Under the pieces are notes generated by a model that searched no databases, had not been told where the DNA came from, and saw only the letters and a list, made by a program, of their open reading frames with translations. This document shows, piece by piece, positions 14,755-23,716 of a DNA stretch of 23,811 nucleotides. Origin of the DNA: Brevundimonas sp. (GTDB lineage Bacteria; Pseudomonadota; Alphaproteobacteria; Caulobacterales; Caulobacteraceae); NCBI GenBank assembly GCA_020253595.1, contig JADCBH010000327.1, positions 1 through 23,811 of the forward strand. Direction: 5' to 3'. Both the position numbers and the translations under genes were made by a program. The first letter of the stretch is position 1. Each line of letters begins with the position of its first letter.

Positions 14755-16905
14755 GTGCGACTGATCGCCCTTCTTCTGCTGTTTCTGGGACTGGCGGTCG
14801 CCCCGGCCGCCGCCCAGCCCAGCCCCAGTCTCGCCAGCGGTTCCGTCGCGGCTGGCCCCCAAAGCACAGCGCGCATCGAGGCTGAACTGGTGCCGATGAG
14901 CCAGTGGGCGACACCGGGTGGCACCGCCATCGTCGCCATCCACCAGCAGATCGAGCCTGGCTGGCACACCTACTGGCGCAATCCCGGCGATTCCGGCGGA
15001 CCAACCACCCTGACCTGGACCTTGCCGGGCGGCGTGACGGCAGGCGACATCCTGTGGCCCGTGCCCGAACGTCAGCGGCTGGCCGCCCTGATGAACTATG
15101 GCTACTCGGGCCGGGTCTTTCTGCCCGTCCCGGTCGAGATTCCCGCAGACGCCCGGCCGGGAACCACCCTGCGACTGGTCACCCGCGCCCTGTTCCTGGT
15201 CTGCAGTGACGAGATGTGCGTCCCGGACGAGCTGACGCTGAGGCTCGATCTCCCCGTCCGCGAGGGAGCCTCGCCGCTGGATCGGCAGTGGGGGCGGGAG
15301 ATTCAGACGGTGGTCGAGGCCGCGCCGCGCCCGGCGGGCATCGATGCGCGGGCGACCTTGTCGGGTCAAACCCTGACCCTGACGGCGACGGGCGGTCCCC
15401 TGGCCGGGCTCGACAGCGATCGCGCCTGGTTCTTCCCGTTCGACACGGGCGTGATCCAGCATGCGGCCCCACAGCCCGGAGAACGTGGCCTGAACGGGGT
15501 GACTCTGACCCTTCAGACCGGCGGGAGGCTGCGGACAAACGGTCTGTCGGCTCCGATCGGAGGGGTCCTGGTTACAGACGCCGGCGCGTGGGAGATCACC
15601 GCCGAGCCGGGTCCACCCCTGCCCGGCGCGACCGGCGAGGGCGCGCTGGACCTGTCGGAAGGCACTGCGGGTCAGACGGGGACAAGCTGGCTCGCCTTTG
15701 GTCAGGCGGCCTTGTTCGCCGTGCTCGGAGGCCTGATCCTCAACCTGATGCCCTGCGTTTTCCCGGTCCTGGCGATGAAGGCCGCATCACTGGCGAAGAC
15801 GGCGCACGCTCCGGCAGAGGCGCGGCGTGACGGCCTTCTGTTCACCGCCGGCGTCCTGGTCAGCTTCCTGATCCTTGCGGGTGTCTTGCTGACCCTGCGG
15901 GCGGCGGGCGAGGCGGTCGGTTGGGGCTTCCAGCTTCAGTCACCCGTGGTCACGGCGCTGCTGGCGCTGCTGATGCTGGCGGTGGCGCTGAACCTGTCGG
16001 GCGTCTTCCACGTCGGCGCAGGCTTGCAGGCGGCGGCCGGCTCGGGCCCGTTGTCGAGGCTGCCTGGAGGCGTTGGAGCGTTCTTCACTGGCGTGCTGGC
16101 GGTGGTGGTGGCCGCGCCCTGCACTGCGCCTTTCATGGCCTTCGCGCTGGGCGCTGCGCTGGTGATGCCCGCGCCCTTGGCCCTGATCGTCTTCCTGATG
16201 CTGGGGCTCGGGCTGGCCCTGCCCTATCTGCTCGTCAGCCTGTCCCCCCGGCTGCTCGCCAGCCTGCCCCGCCCCGGCCCCTGGATGGAGCGGCTGAAGG
16301 GCGTCCTGGCCTTTCCGATGTACGGCGCGGCCCTGTGGCTGGGCTGGGTGTTCCTGAACCAGACCGGCGCCGACGCGCTCGGCCTGCTCTTCGGGGCCGG
16401 ACTGGCGCTGGCGCTGGCCGCCTGGCTGTTCGGTCAGGCCCAGGTGTCCGGTGGACGGATTGCGGCGGGCGTCGCCATCCTTTCGCTGCTGGCCGTCGCA
16501 GGCCTGTCATTCGCCGCCGTGCGCGCGCCGCGGGCTGAGGTCGGAACCTCTGCGTCTTCGACCGCCCTGCCGTCCCAGCCGTGGTCGGAAGCGGCCGTGT
16601 CGGCGGCGATGGCCGAGGGTCGCACGGTGCTGGTCAACTTCACCGCCGACTGGTGCGTGACCTGCAAGATCAATGAGCGCGCCGCCTTGTCCTCCCCGCG
16701 TGTGGCTCAGGCGCTGACTGAGGCCAACGCCGTCTATCTGGTCGGCGACTGGACCCGCCGCGATGATGCCATCACCCGCGAGCTGGAGCGCCGCGAGCGT
16801 TCGGGCGTGCCCCTCTACATGGTCTTCCGGCCCGGTCAGGCCGAGCCGGAGATCCTGCCTCAGCTTCTGACCGAGGGCGTCGTCATCGACGCGCTCGAGC
16901 CGTAG
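14755..16905 (+). CDS. Transmembrane protein-disulfide reductase, ScsB/DsbD family
   Basis: A 716-residue inner-membrane protein that passes electrons from cytoplasmic thioredoxin to periplasmic thiol proteins. A signal peptide of about 21 residues (AAA/QP) leads into a periplasmic N-terminal domain. That domain has the redox pair Cys150 and Cys155 (CSDEMC) typical of ScsB-type proteins. The membrane domain (about 315-590, eight helices) holds Cys334 in NLMPCVFPVL and Cys456 in AAPCTAPFM. The C-terminal thioredoxin-like domain has WCVTC at 633-637. All three redox pairs are intact. It is longer than E. coli DsbD (565) because of the larger N-terminal part. Start is GTG at 14755 with GGAG 11 bases upstream. 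No scsA, scsC or scsD partner is adjacent. Confidence 0.93.
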   Translation: MRLIALLLLFLGLAVAPAAAQPSPSLASGSVAAGPQSTARIEAELVPMSQWATPGGTAIVAIHQQIEPGWHTYWRNPGDSGGPTTLTWTLPGGVTAGDILWPVPERQRLAALMNYGYSGRVFLPVPVEIPADARPGTTLRLVTRALFLVCSDEMCVPDELTLRLDLPVREGASPLDRQWGREIQTVVEAAPRPAGIDARATLSGQTLTLTATGGPLAGLDSDRAWFFPFDTGVIQHAAPQPGERGLNGVTLTLQTGGRLRTNGLSAPIGGVLVTDAGAWEITAEPGPPLPGATGEGALDLSEGTAGQTGTSWLAFGQAALFAVLGGLILNLMPCVFPVLAMKAASLAKTAHAPAEARRDGLLFTAGVLVSFLILAGVLLTLRAAGEAVGWGFQLQSPVVTALLALLMLAVALNLSGVFHVGAGLQAAAGSGPLSRLPGGVGAFFTGVLAVVVAAPCTAPFMAFALGAALVMPAPLALIVFLMLGLGLALPYLLVSLSPRLLASLPRPGPWMERLKGVLAFPMYGAALWLGWVFLNQTGADALGLLFGAGLALALAAWLFGQAQVSGGRIAAGVAILSLLAVAGLSFAAVRAPRAEVGTSASSTALPSQPWSEAAVSAAMAEGRTVLVNFTADWCVTCKINERAALSSPRVAQALTEANAVYLVGDWTRRDDAITRELERRERSGVPLYMVFRPGQAEPEILPQLLTEGVVIDALEP

Positions 16906-16955
16906 CTCACCCACCCGAACGCGGCTTAGTCACCCAGCAGGCTACGGGCAGGACC

Positions 16956-16985
16956 ATCGGGTCACCGGTTTAGCGGTGACCCGAT
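16956..16985. terminator. Perfect hairpin between convergent genes (possible terminator)
   Basis: A 12-bp perfect stem, ATCGGGTCACCG with CGGTGACCCGAT and a 6-base loop GTTTAG. It lies in the 104-base gap between the convergent ScsB-type gene and the M16 protease. Neither side has a T-run, so it may block exonucleases or act with Rho rather than as a classical intrinsic terminator. Confidence 0.5.
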
Positions 16986-17009
16986 CCAGGCGGCCTTTCG
17001 AAACCCCGA

Positions 17010-19853
17010 TCAGCGGATCGGCAGCTCCTCGATCGGCATGCCCAGCGCCTCGAGCTGCGGACGCACCACCGAGGCATCGCCGACCACGACCCAGACGAAC
17101 CGGTCCGGATCGATCGCCGCGCGGGCGGCCGCGTCCATGTCGGCGGGCGTCAGCGCCCGGGTGCGGCTGGCCACCGTCTCCGGATAGTCGTCCGGACGGT
17201 TGTAGAGGTCGTTCGAGATCAGGGTGTTCAGGATCTGGAACGAGGTCTCGTACTGGCCCGCCAGCGAGCGGGTGTTGCCGTTGACCGCGCGGTCGCGCTC
17301 GGCCTGGGTGACACCTTCGACTTCCAGGAAGCGGTCGTACTGGGCCATCAGGGCCTGGATCGACTCTCCGGTCCGGTTGGCCTGGACAGGGGCGTTGATG
17401 AAGTAGGGCACACGGCCTTCCACCAGGGTCGGACCGCCGCGCACGCCATAGGACCAGCCCTTGGTTTCACGCAGGTCGGAGTTGATGCGCGACAGGAAGT
17501 CCGTGCCCAGGATCGAGTTGGCCACATTCATGGTCAGCAGGTCCTCGGTGCCCGACACCGGCAGGACCTGACCCGCATAGATCAGCGACTGCGGCGACTG
17601 CGGACGGTCGATCAGGACAATGCGAGGCTGAGGCGTGGGCAGGGCCGCGCCGAAGTTCTTCTGCCCTCTTGCAGCGGCCGGCGGCGTCCAGTCGCCGAAC
17701 GCCCGGTCCAGCTCGGCCCGAACCTCGGCCAGCGGACGGTCCGACACCACGTAGACCGTGGCGTTGTCGGGACGCAGCCAGGTCGAGTGCTCGGACGCGA
17801 GGTCGGCGACGCTGAGCGCGCGGATGGTCGCTTCATCGCCCGTGCCGGTGAAGCCCCGGCCATAGGGGCTGTCGGTGCCATAGAGCAGCGGCGGCAGGGC
17901 GCGGGCGGCGATGGCCGCCGGCTGCGTGCGTTCGCCGGCGATGCCCGTCAGGCGCTGGGCGCGGACGCGCTCAAACGCGTCCGCGTCCATGGCGGGATTG
18001 CGCAGGACGTCGGCCAGAAGGGTCAGGGACGAGCCGAGGTTGGCGGTCGGGGTCGACAGATTGGCCGTCGACCGGTCCATGGAGGCCCCGATGTTGATGC
18101 TGGCGCCCAGACGCTCCTGCGCTTCGGCCAGGGCATTGGCGTCGCGGGTGCGGGTGCCTTCCTCGAGCAGGCTCAGCATCAGGCTGTGCGCGCCCAGACG
18201 ATCGGAGCGATCGGCTGCATATCCCGCGTCGAACGACACCGAGACGCGCGTCACCGGGACCGTATCGACCTGGGCGTAGACCACCTCGATTCCGTTCGAC
18301 AGGCGCGCGCGCTCGACCGACGGGAAGTCCAGATCCTCGACCTGGCCGATCTCGGGCATGGGCATGCGCTCGACGCGCTGGATCGGTTCGGCCGGAACCG
18401 GCGTGGCTCCGGACGGCGTGGCCGCAGCCTCGACATAGGCTTCCCGTTCACCGGGCTCGATGGTGATCGAGGCGACCGGGCGGGTCAGCCAGCGCTGCAT
18501 CGCCGCCTGCACCTGCGCCGGCGTCACAGAGGCGTAGGCCTCCAGTTCGCGGCGGTAGTGGTTCGGATCACCGGCGTAGAGCTGGCCCTCCGCGAGGGTC
18601 GAGGCCTTGCCGTTGACCTGCTCCAGGCTCTGCAGCACGCCCGCGACATAGCCGGTGGCGACACGGGCCACTTCCTCTTCGGTCGGACCGTTCTGGATCA
18701 GGTCGTTCAGCACCGCGTCCATCTGCGCCGACACTTCGGCCGCGTCTTCGCCCGGCTTCACATTGACGGTGACGCCGAACATGCCGACGCGGTGGAAAGC
18801 CTGAAGGTTGGCGCTCACCGACACCGCCGTCTCGTCGCCGCGCACAAGGGCATTGTCCAGACGCGAGCTCGCCAGACCGCCCAGGATCGCCGCGCCGACC
18901 GACAGGGGCACCGCCTCCTCGCTCAGCATGCCCGGCACGGCCCAGTTGCGGGTCAGGCGGGTGTTGGCCACCCGGTCGCGCATGACGATGTTGACCGGCT
19001 CCGACAGGGTCGGGACATCGGCCTGGGCCGGTTCGTTGACCGGTCCGCGCGGGATCGCGCCGAAGTAGCGCTCCGTCAACGTGCGCGCTGTCGCTTCATC
19101 GATGTCGCCCGACAGCACCAGCACGGCGTTGTTGGGGCCATAGTTGTCACGGAACCAGTTGCGCACCGTCTCCAGGCTGGCGGCGTCCAGATCGGCCATC
19201 GAGCCGATGGTCGAGTGGCGATAGGGGTGCCCCTCGGGGAACAGGGCTTCCAGTCGTGCATACTGGAACAGGCCATAGGGCTGGTTGTCACCCTGGCGCT
19301 TCTCGTTCTGGACCACGCCGCGCTGCAGATCGAGCACCTCCTGCCCGACCTCGCCGAGCAGATAGCCCATGCGGTCGCTCTCGAGGAACAGGGCCTGCTC
19401 CAGTGCCGGCGTCGGCACGGTCTGGAAGTAGTTGGTGCGGTCGAACCAGGTCGTGCCGTTCAGGTTGGTCGGCCCCAGCGCGCGCATGCGGCCCAGATAG
19501 CTGCCCGGTGCGTTTTCCGAGCCGCCGAACATCAGGTGCTCGAAAAGGTGGGCGAAGCCGGTCGAGCCGGCCGGCTCGTCCTTGGAACCCACATTGTACC
19601 AGATGGACACGGCCACGACCGGAGCCTTGCGGTCCTCGTGTACGATCACCGTCAGACCGTTGTCGAGCTGGAACCTGGACCACGGAATGTCGACCTCGGC
19701 GACCAGCTCGGCGACCGGCGCGGCAGGCAGCTCCTGAGTCTGAACGGCGCTGGCGGAGGCCAGGGCGGCAGGGGCCTGGGCCCAGGCGGGCGCAACGGCG
19801 AGGGCCGGTGCAGCGGCGATAAGGGCGGCAATCGAGACGGCGCGAAGTCGCAT
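17010..19853 (-). CDS. Exported M16 family zinc metallopeptidase, two-domain
   Basis: A 947-residue peptidase of the pitrilysin/insulinase family. A signal peptide of about 25 residues (AWA/QA) sends it to the periplasm. The N-terminal half has the inverted zinc motif HLFEH at 102-106 (His102, Glu105, His106), with Glu184 as probable third zinc ligand. Its M16_C region follows. The second half repeats the fold from about residue 525 (LSNGIEVVYAQVDTVPVTRVSVSFDAG) but has SHSLMLSLLEEG-like sequence in place of HXXEH, so it is the usual inactive partner half. The two halves normally enclose peptides of limited size. It is monocistronic and convergent with the ScsB-type gene. Physiological substrate unknown. 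Confidence 0.93.
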   Translation of the reverse strand: MRLRAVSIAALIAAAPALAVAPAWAQAPAALASASAVQTQELPAAPVAELVAEVDIPWSRFQLDNGLTVIVHEDRKAPVVAVSIWYNVGSKDEPAGSTGFAHLFEHLMFGGSENAPGSYLGRMRALGPTNLNGTTWFDRTNYFQTVPTPALEQALFLESDRMGYLLGEVGQEVLDLQRGVVQNEKRQGDNQPYGLFQYARLEALFPEGHPYRHSTIGSMADLDAASLETVRNWFRDNYGPNNAVLVLSGDIDEATARTLTERYFGAIPRGPVNEPAQADVPTLSEPVNIVMRDRVANTRLTRNWAVPGMLSEEAVPLSVGAAILGGLASSRLDNALVRGDETAVSVSANLQAFHRVGMFGVTVNVKPGEDAAEVSAQMDAVLNDLIQNGPTEEEVARVATGYVAGVLQSLEQVNGKASTLAEGQLYAGDPNHYRRELEAYASVTPAQVQAAMQRWLTRPVASITIEPGEREAYVEAAATPSGATPVPAEPIQRVERMPMPEIGQVEDLDFPSVERARLSNGIEVVYAQVDTVPVTRVSVSFDAGYAADRSDRLGAHSLMLSLLEEGTRTRDANALAEAQERLGASINIGASMDRSTANLSTPTANLGSSLTLLADVLRNPAMDADAFERVRAQRLTGIAGERTQPAAIAARALPPLLYGTDSPYGRGFTGTGDEATIRALSVADLASEHSTWLRPDNATVYVVSDRPLAEVRAELDRAFGDWTPPAAARGQKNFGAALPTPQPRIVLIDRPQSPQSLIYAGQVLPVSGTEDLLTMNVANSILGTDFLSRINSDLRETKGWSYGVRGGPTLVEGRVPYFINAPVQANRTGESIQALMAQYDRFLEVEGVTQAERDRAVNGNTRSLAGQYETSFQILNTLISNDLYNRPDDYPETVASRTRALTPADMDAAARAAIDPDRFVWVVVGDASVVRPQLEALGMPIEELPIR

Positions 19854-19966
19854 GAAACTGTCCTGTTCCTGAATAGCGGCTGGACCTTAGCCATCGAAAA
19901 ACCCGATGCAATCTCTGGGCTGCCTCCGCATCAAACCGCCACAGGCTAGGGATGGCCCCAGCGCTC

Positions 19967-19993
19967 TTGCAGCAGGGTGCCGGCGCTGATAAT
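19967..19993 (+). promoter_or_regulatory. Candidate sigma-70 promoter of the iron transport operon
   Basis: A -35-like TTGCAG at 19967-19972 and a -10-like GATAAT at 19988-19993 are 15 bases apart. Neither is perfect. The location, just before the Fur-like box, supports it. Confidence 0.45.
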
Positions 19994-20007
19994 GCGAACT
20001 CATCGCA
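19993..20007. promoter_or_regulatory. Fur-like operator (iron box)
   Basis: TGCGA-ACTCA-TCGCA is a perfect 5-bp inverted repeat with a 5-base centre. It resembles the TGC-centred Fur/Irr-type operators of alphaproteobacteria. It abuts the candidate -10 element and lies 26 bases upstream of the iron-binding protein start, which fits iron-dependent repression. Confidence 0.65.
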
Positions 20008-20032
20008 ACTAGATCTTTGAGCAGAGACGATC

Positions 20033-21079
20033 ATGACCATCAGCAGAACTCTGCTCGCCGCCCTTGCTGGCGCCCTTGCCCTGACCGCTTGCGCCGAGCA
20101 GGAAGAGACGGCTGCTCCCGGCGATGCGGGCGTGGTGAACCTCTACACCGCGCGTCACTACGACAGCGATCTGATCCTGTACGAGCGGTTCACCGAGCAG
20201 ACCGGCATCCGCGTCAATCGCATCGAGGGCAACGCCGACCAGCTTCTGGCCAGGATGCAGGCCGAGGGCGAAGCCAGCCCGGCGGATCTCTTCATCACCG
20301 CCGACGCCGGGGCGTTGTGGCGGGTTCAGAACGCGGGACTGCTGCAGCCCGTGCAGTCCGAGACGCTGAACGCCGCGATCCCCGCCAATCTGCGCGACCC
20401 CGAGGGGCGCTGGTTCGGCTTCAGCCGTCGCGCCCGCATCGTCGCCTATGATCAGGCCCGGGTTCAGCCCGCCGATGTCGACACCTACGAAGACATCGCC
20501 TCGCCGCGCTTCCGGGGGCAGCTGTGCGTCCGCTCGGCGGACAGCGTCTACAACCTGTCGCTGGTCGGTGCCCTGATCGAAGCCTGGGGTCCGGATCGCG
20601 CGCGTCAGTGGGTCGAAGGGGTCGTCGCCAACATGGCCCGCCCCCCCGAGGGCGGCGATCGCGACCAGATCCGGGCCGTCGGTGCCGGTGTCTGCCAGAT
20701 CGCCCTGACGAACAGCTACTACTATATCCGTCTCGCCAGCGGTGATGACGCGGCGGACCGCGAGATCACCACACGGGTCAAGCTCGCCTTTCCCTCGCTG
20801 GATGGACAGGGTGCCCACGTGAACATCTCGGGCGCCGGCGTCGCGGCCAACGCGCCCAATCGCGCGAATGCGATCCGGTTTCTGGAGTATCTCACCTCGG
20901 CCGAGGTCCAGACCTACGTCAGCCAAAACAACAATGAGTACCCCGCCAGCCCGAATGTCCCGGCGCCGGCTCCCGTCGACGCCTATGCGGACTTCCAGGC
21001 GCATCCCATGCCGGTCTCGGCCTACGGGCCGCGTCAGGCCGAGGCTCTTGCGATGATGTCGGCGGCCGGTTGGCGCTAG
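20033..21079 (+). CDS. Iron(III) ABC transporter substrate-binding lipoprotein
   Basis: A 348-residue FbpA/FutA-type periplasmic iron-binding protein. A lipobox LTAC places the lipidated cysteine at residue 20, so it is probably membrane-tethered. The mature start is VVNLYTARHYDSD (34-46), with Tyr38 and Tyr43 in the usual ligand region. A Tyr triplet, SYYYIRL (Tyr229-231), supplies the C-lobe iron ligands typical of the family. Other family patches are SPADLFITADAGALWR and NAIRFLEYLTS. The ATG at 20033 is preceded by GAGCAGAG-like purines. It is the first gene of a three-gene iron importer operon. Its stop overlaps the permease start by 10 bases, and a Fur-like box lies upstream. Confidence 0.94.
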   Translation: MTISRTLLAALAGALALTACAEQEETAAPGDAGVVNLYTARHYDSDLILYERFTEQTGIRVNRIEGNADQLLARMQAEGEASPADLFITADAGALWRVQNAGLLQPVQSETLNAAIPANLRDPEGRWFGFSRRARIVAYDQARVQPADVDTYEDIASPRFRGQLCVRSADSVYNLSLVGALIEAWGPDRARQWVEGVVANMARPPEGGDRDQIRAVGAGVCQIALTNSYYYIRLASGDDAADREITTRVKLAFPSLDGQGAHVNISGAGVAANAPNRANAIRFLEYLTSAEVQTYVSQNNNEYPASPNVPAPAPVDAYADFQAHPMPVSAYGPRQAEALAMMSAAGWR

Positions 21080-22668
21080 ACGCCCTCCCGCTTGATCCCC
21101 TGTCTGGCGGCCGCTCTCGCAGGAGGCGGCCGCCTTCGCTTCTGCATGTCCTGGCGTTTGTGGCGGCGCTGATTGCGCTCGTTCCCCTGATCGGGGTGAT
21201 CGCTGCCGCACTTGGCTCGACCGATGCCCGCTTCGCGCCATCCGATCTGATCCGATACGGCCTGACCTCGCTGGGCCTGCTGGCGCTGGTCCTGCCCGCC
21301 GTGTCGATCCTTGGAAGCGCCGCCGCCTGGCTGGTCAGCCTTTATCGCTTCCCCGGGCGCGACCTGTTCCTCTGGATGCTGGCCATGCCCCTGGCCTTGC
21401 CCGCCTTCGCCCTGGCCTATGGCTACGCCGATCTTCTGGATGTCGGCGGCCCGTTCCGGCTCTGGCTCGCGGATGCCGGGCTGGGCTGGTCGGGTTCGAT
21501 CCGAAATCTCTGGGGCGCGGGACTGATCCTGACGCTGGCCTTCTATCCCTATGTCTATCTGACCGTCCGTTCTGCGCTTGTCGCCCCGGCCGCGCGCTCG
21601 ATCGAAGCCGCGCGTCTGCTCGGCGCCTCGCCCATCGGTCTCGCGATCCGGGTCGGTTTGCCGCTCGCCCGTCCGGCCATCGCGGCAGGGGCCGCGCTCG
21701 CGGCGATGGAGACCCTGGCCGACTACGGCGCGGTCCAGTTCCTGGGCGTCCAGACCCTGACGACCGGCGTCGTGCGTGCCTGGTTCGTCCTCGGTTCGGT
21801 CGAGACGGCGGCCCGTCTCGCCCTGCCGTTGCTTGCGCTCGCCGCCGTCCTTCTGTGGCTCGAGCGCCAGAACCGGGCAGGACGCTACGCCGAGAGCGCC
21901 CGGTCCCAGGGACGCCGGATCGCTCTCGTGCAACTGAAGGGCCCGGCCGCGGGCCTCGCCACAGCCTTCTGCGGCCTCATCATCCTGATGGGACTCGTCA
22001 TCCCCCTCGGCTGGTTGACGGTTTCGGCACTCGATGTCGCCCCGGAGATCGGGCGGATCGCTGGCGCGGCACGGAACAGCTTCGGCCTTGGACTGGCCGG
22101 CGCGGCAGCGACCCTGGTTCTCGCTGCCGCCATCGCGCTGGGCGCCCCACGCATCCCGGTCACCGCCAGGCTCGCCAGTCTGGGCTACGCCACCCCGGGC
22201 GCGGTCATGGCCATCGGGCTGCTGGTCCCCGCGGCCGCGGTCTGGAGCGGGTTCGGGGGGTCGACGCTGGCCGCTCTGGGACTGCTGGTGTTCGCCTATG
22301 CGGCCCGGCTCATGGCGGCTGCGGTCGAGCCCCTGGAGGCCGGTCTGGCGCGGATCACCCCGACCATGGGCGAGGCCGCGCGGCTGCTTGGCCGCAATGA
22401 GGTCGCGACCGCCTGGAGCGTTCAACTGCCCATGATCGTGGGACCGGCGCTGACGGCCGCCTTGATCGTCTTCGTCGATATCCTCAAGGAACTCCCGGCG
22501 ACCCTGATCCTCAGGCCGTTCAACTTCGACACCCTGGCGGTGATGGCTGACAACTACGCACGCGACGAGCGACTGGCGAACGCAGGTTGGCCCGTTCTGG
22601 CGATCGTCCTTCTCACCCTGCCCGCCACTTGGTGGCTGACCGGCCGGATCGGGGCCGTTCGTGGCTGA
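21070..22668 (+). CDS. Iron(III) ABC transporter permease, fused double domain
   Basis: A 532-residue inner-membrane permease of the FbpB type with about 12 transmembrane helices, made of two homologous halves. Each half has a cytoplasmic EAA loop that docks the ATPase: EAARLLGAS at 179-187 and GEAARLLGRN at 434-443. Family hallmarks include ETLADYGAVQFLGVQT near 214-229 and DILKELPATLILRPFNFDTLA near the C-terminus. The longest frame begins at TTG 21070, overlapping the preceding gene by 10 bases. An in-frame GTG at 21160 is an alternative, but it would cut into the first helix. An AGGAGG occurs at 21120-21125 with no start at suitable distance. The gene overlaps the ATPase gene by 8 bases. 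Confidence 0.93.
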   Translation: MALDALPLDPLSGGRSRRRRPPSLLHVLAFVAALIALVPLIGVIAAALGSTDARFAPSDLIRYGLTSLGLLALVLPAVSILGSAAAWLVSLYRFPGRDLFLWMLAMPLALPAFALAYGYADLLDVGGPFRLWLADAGLGWSGSIRNLWGAGLILTLAFYPYVYLTVRSALVAPAARSIEAARLLGASPIGLAIRVGLPLARPAIAAGAALAAMETLADYGAVQFLGVQTLTTGVVRAWFVLGSVETAARLALPLLALAAVLLWLERQNRAGRYAESARSQGRRIALVQLKGPAAGLATAFCGLIILMGLVIPLGWLTVSALDVAPEIGRIAGAARNSFGLGLAGAAATLVLAAAIALGAPRIPVTARLASLGYATPGAVMAIGLLVPAAAVWSGFGGSTLAALGLLVFAYAARLMAAAVEPLEAGLARITPTMGEAARLLGRNEVATAWSVQLPMIVGPALTAALIVFVDILKELPATLILRPFNFDTLAVMADNYARDERLANAGWPVLAIVLLTLPATWWLTGRIGAVRG

Positions 22669-23665
22669 GCCTGCGATCACGCTCGACCGGATCACCCGGC
22701 GCTTCGGCGACCGGGCGGCGGTCGATGATGTCTCCCTGAGCCTTGCCGAGGGCCGCATCCTCGCGCTTCTCGGACCCTCGGGCGGAGGCAAGACGACGCT
22801 GCTTCGCCTGATCGCGGGCCTTGAGGCACCCGACGCGGGAACCCTGTCGATCTCGGGCCGGCCGGTCGCCGGGCCGGGCTTCTGGATACCCGTCGAACAG
22901 CGGGGCGTCGCCCTGGTGTTTCAGGATCTCGCCCTTTTCCCGCACATGACGGCGCTGCAGAACGTCGCCTTCGGCCTGAAGGGGACGAGCTCCGACCGTC
23001 GCGCCACGGCGCTCGCCTGGCTGGATCGCGTGGGGCTGGCGGATCTGGCGCATCGGCATCCCCACGCCCTTTCGGGCGGCGAGCAGCAGCGTGTCGCCCT
23101 GGCCCGCGCGCTGGCGCCCGAGCCCCGGGTCGTTCTGTTCGACGAGCCCTTCTCCGCGCTCGACGCCCACCTGCGCCAGTCGGTTCGCGACGACGTGGCC
23201 CGCCTGCTGCGCGACAGCGGCGCCAGCGCGGTCATCGTCACCCATGACGCCCAGGAGGCGATGGGCATGGTGGACGCGCTCGCCCTCCTGGAGGGCGGCC
23301 GGTTGATCCAGATGGATACGCCCCAGGCGGTCTATGATCACCCGGTCACCGCGACCGCCGCGCGCCTCCTGGGGCCGGTCAATCTGCTGTCCGCGACGGC
23401 CAGGAACGGCGCCGTGGACACCCCGTTCGGGACCCTCCCGTCACCGGGCGAGGGGGCCGTCCAGATCGCCGTCCGGCCCGAGCGGCTGCATTTCGCCGAG
23501 GCCGGACTGGCGGGTCATGTCGCCGGCTGTGCCTTCGCCGGGGACTGCTGGATCGCGACGGTACAGACAACAGCCGGCCCCCTGCGCGTCCGCGTGTCCG
23601 GCCCGGCCCAGGGCCCGGTCCACCTTGTCGCCGATCCCGGCGCCGTCCGTGTCCTGCCCGGCTAA
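22661..23665 (+). CDS. Iron(III) ABC transporter ATP-binding protein
   Basis: A 334-residue FbpC-type ATPase that powers iron import. It has Walker A GPSGGGKTT at 38-46, Q-loop Gln88 in VFQD, signature LSGGEQQ at 137-143, Walker B VVLFDEP at 157-163 and switch His195. A C-terminal TOBE-like regulatory domain spans about 240-330 (VNLLSATARNG; QIAVRPERLHF). In relatives this domain can sense substrate or iron. Start is GTG at 22661, inside the permease gene, in the usual coupled arrangement. With the two genes before it, the binding protein, permease and ATPase make a complete importer. No terminator is obvious in the bases after the stop. Confidence 0.94.
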   Translation: MAEPAITLDRITRRFGDRAAVDDVSLSLAEGRILALLGPSGGGKTTLLRLIAGLEAPDAGTLSISGRPVAGPGFWIPVEQRGVALVFQDLALFPHMTALQNVAFGLKGTSSDRRATALAWLDRVGLADLAHRHPHALSGGEQQRVALARALAPEPRVVLFDEPFSALDAHLRQSVRDDVARLLRDSGASAVIVTHDAQEAMGMVDALALLEGGRLIQMDTPQAVYDHPVTATAARLLGPVNLLSATARNGAVDTPFGTLPSPGEGAVQIAVRPERLHFAEAGLAGHVAGCAFAGDCWIATVQTTAGPLRVRVSGPAQGPVHLVADPGAVRVLPG

Positions 23666-23716
23666 GCGACCCTGAAGGCCGGACCGCCAGACCCACGCCC
23701 CGCCCGCGCCCTGGCC

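Noticed and set aside
17787..19949. A 720-residue open frame on the plus strand opposite the M16 protease gene
   Set aside because: It is His/Arg/Gly-rich low-complexity translation with no recognisable domain, lying antisense to a clear M16 peptidase. Long antisense frames are expected at this G+C.
20009..22791. Long minus-strand open frames (410 and 571 residues) opposite the iron transporter genes
   Set aside because: Their translations are Arg/Gly/Gln-rich without domain signatures, while the plus strand has three complete ABC transporter components.
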